NCBI GenBank assembly: GCA_030248215.1
Contig: JASANG010002774.1
Coordinates: 1 to 64,000, forward strand
Reading direction: 5' to 3'
DNA: 64,000 bases
From: Enoplolaimus lenunculus
Lineage: Eukaryota; Nematoda; Enoplea; Enoplida; Thoracostomopsidae
Shown here in pieces: positions 61,901 to 64,000 of this stretch (position 1 is its first letter; every line of letters starts with the position of its first letter). A program made the translations under genes and the position numbers. The notes under the pieces are model-generated. The model did no database searches. It had not been told where the DNA came from and worked only from the letters and a program-made list of their open reading frames with translations.

Positions 61901-61963
61901 GATGATAAAGTTTTACGAGGTTGAGCTTCTAGGTTACTGTCATTTATGTTTTATGTTAGACGC
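58909..61963. other. 3-kb stretch without a recognised gene
   Basis: AT-rich. Open frames at 59092-59328 and 59936-60136 (minus) have no recognisable motif or splice context. Near 61270-61365 a run of CCTAAGCC-like words is a decayed TTAGGC core and accounts for the proline/lysine-rich frame there. Confidence 0.45.
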
Positions 61964-62378
61964 AAGGTTAACCGGATATCCGTTTCCGCTTTTAGTAAAA
62001 ATGGGCATTCGTTTACGTTTCCATTAATTTCGCAATAGAAATGCTGGAAATTTCGTTGTTTTTATGCTGATAAGTAGTGCGGCAAAGCCACGGATAAGTA
62101 GTGCGGCAAAGCCACGTAATTAACACAAATTTGCATTGCAGGTTTGCTGTAAATCTCCTATTTCAACTAAAAACGACGAGTTTCATCTTGAATAGTTTTT
62201 GCCGCAGTTTCGCTATTTCTTATTTAAAATTTTAGAAATCTTGGAGAAAACTTGCTTACCTCAATTGTAGTGACCGAAAAATAAGGAAAACATCATGGAA
62301 ATTTTATAAGTCGTTTTCCATTTCAGATTGTTTAATAACTATCCGTTTGCGTTAGTTTTACAATCCGTTTACACCCTG
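61964..62378. mobile_element. Family E element, fullest copy
   Basis: The left end GGTTAACCGGATATCCGTTTCC and right end AATCCGTTTACACCCTGG are short imperfect inverted repeats. The body of about 415 bp shares ordered blocks with the pieces at 3.8, 38.2 and 51.1/53.0 kb. A 24-bp unit with AAGTAGTGCGGCAAAGCCACG is duplicated in tandem at 62069-62116. Non-coding. Confidence 0.7.
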
Positions 62379-62424
62379 GCTGGTTTGTAATATTTTCGCG
62401 TCCCATCTTTAACTTTTACGAGTG

Positions 62425-62600
62425 TCTGGTTTTCAGCGGGACTGCAATATCGTAGGCTTAGGCTTTTACACTATTTTCTTTGCTTAGGCTTAGGCTTTTA
62501 CACTAGTTTTCTTTGCTTAGGCTTAGGCTTTTACACTAATTTTCTTTGATTAGGCTAAAGTTTAGTATTATGCTTATACCTACGTCAGTTACGTGGCCAG
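62425..62600 (+). mobile_element. TTAGGC element with a 33-bp internal expansion
   Basis: The family B opening TTTTCAGCGGGACTGCAATAT leads into three tandem 33-bp units of TTAGGCTTAGGC + TTTTACACTA + (G/A)TTTTCTTTG, then a degenerate right end TATTATGCTTATACC and ACGTGGCCAG. Here the amplified unit is a composite of TTAGGC repeats and the element's own lead sequence. Confidence 0.75.
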
Positions 62601-64000
62601 CTTAGCACTCCAGGGACCAAAACATATTTAGAGAGTTATACGGATAACTCACGCCACTTACAAATGATGCTAAAACTTTCCTCGGAGAGGAACAAAAAAT
62701 TTCTAGTGGTGCTGAGACCTTCTGGACCACCTATGCCAATGTATGCGTTGTTGGTTTCCAGGTTTTAGGTTTATGAATATGCTTAGGTTCTTGATGTAAG
62801 TCTGTTACTTCCCTAAAAGTAATATTGGCTATTTTTGTCTTAACGAAATCGAGGCGCCGCAGACGTATACATCTGTCAAATGACGTAAACGGTTTGGTTC
62901 ATATCAATTTTAGAAATCGGTTTAAGTGTTGTTTACAACACATCGTTTTCTTCAATAATTCTCAGAAACTGAAAACAAGTTTTTTTGTTTAATGCATTGT
63001 TTAATAGCCAACTGAACCACATTTGGTGCACCAATTCAAATCTCATTCATTCATCCATCAATTTTTTCTGGCATAAAACTTTTTTAATGGCTTTTCATTG
63101 AGAAACTGCACCACTAAATCATAATTGCTTATTGTAAAAGCTTTACCTTAATGCGTTTATTGCGAAACTTCTGCGAAACGTGTAGGCTAAACTATTCATT
63201 TTTTTGTTTTGATGCAGCACGCAATGGTTTTTAGCCAGGAGGAGGTAGGTTTTAGAGACCAATCCCATCTTTGAGATTTTTGTAAAACGGAAAGTTTTGA
63301 TCTTTATAGTTTAACACAAGAAATTCTCAGTTCGAATTAAAATACACAAGGCCGCTCCATTCGCCTTCCAAAATCCTACCTACGCCCACGGCAACACGTA
63401 TACGCGTTTTGACGCAAATTCGTAGGTTAAAGTCTTTAAAATTATATGGAATATGTGTGTGTTATAAACGCACACGCGTCATACTAAGCTAATTAAAAAT
63501 TGACAGCCTGCGTTTTTAATGATCATAAAGACGTGGTTGATTTTTGATGAATCAAATTTAAGTTTTTAATACGTTTTAGTGACTGAGGGAGGCGCATCCG
63601 GTACGGCCAGGGGGGCGCACCTAATCTGGTTTACTTAAAACCGATTATATAACGTCAGCACATACATACACACCAATGTGGTGCTGTGCAGCCAGTCATC
63701 GGGGTGCGACAGAGGTGTGCAGGTGTGCCTTCGTCTCCACTTGAAAATAGAGTTTCTAAGTTTTTTGCCATTGTGTAACTTTTAACTGATGTTTCGGCAA
63801 ATTCGGTGTTCAAAATTGTCACAATCATCCTTCATTTCAATCAGAAGTTGCGTCAGTGAGTCTGTGTCTTTAGCGCAATGTTTAAATGTTCAATTGGGCA
63901 AAAGAAACATTTAAAATATTTGACAACACTTCATACATTAATCTTTGTTAAAATTAGCCATGTCACATGTCACAATAGTTACAATAATAATTGTATGTGT
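62601..64000. other. No gene recognised
   Basis: A faint TTAGGC relic occurs near 62740-62830 (GGTTTTAGGTTTATG, CTTAGG, CCCTAAAAGTAATATTGGC). The rest is AT-rich sequence without exon signals up to the window edge. Confidence 0.4.

Noticed and set aside
1-64000. CRISPR array, bacterial operon or integrated virus
   Set aside because: None of the repeats has the spacer-repeat pattern of CRISPR, genes are intron-split, and no viral structural or polymerase motif was seen.

Overview
This looks like an AT-rich, repeat-laden animal (metazoan) nuclear genome. The genes are split by short to mid-sized GT-AG introns with T-rich acceptors ending in CAG or TAG. Three conserved protein-coding genes can be assembled exon by exon with matching splice phases: a gamma-syntrophin-like scaffold gene (minus strand, about 20.06-30.23 kb), signal peptidase complex subunit 2 (plus, 42.45-44.38 kb) and an ATP23-type mitochondrial metalloprotease (plus, 48.45-49.77 kb). 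A nematode is my best guess, not a certainty. TTAGGC, the telomere hexamer known from nematodes, is scattered through the window, and the SPCS2 wording reads nematode-like to me from memory. Other invertebrates such as tunicates are not excluded.

Layout. 1-2037 is the end of a minisatellite built of 8-bp GGACAGNN units. 2-20 kb is gene-poor and holds many short inverted-repeat elements, most with internal TTAGGC tracts, plus a 43-bp minisatellite at 19.4 kb. 20-30 kb is the syntrophin gene, whose introns carry SINE, hAT-like and other MITE insertions. 30.4-41.3 kb is a repeat field: a 430-bp MITE pair joined head to head, then an AT-rich region of simple repeats ending in a foldback element. 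42.4-49.8 kb carries SPCS2 and ATP23. 50-64 kb is again repeat-rich, with a three-level nest of elements at 51.1-53.2 kb, a 490-bp foldback element and a hAT-like element that has itself been invaded.

The three genes have no obvious shared pathway: a dystrophin-complex adaptor, ER signal-peptide removal and mitochondrial ATP-synthase maturation.

The most unusual signal is the set of non-autonomous elements (families A and B here). They share termini of the type TGGCCCATGT...AGGGCCG and carry internal, copy-number-variable TTAGGC arrays, so they would spread telomere-like DNA through the genome. All repeat families are named only from what is visible here. No database was searched.
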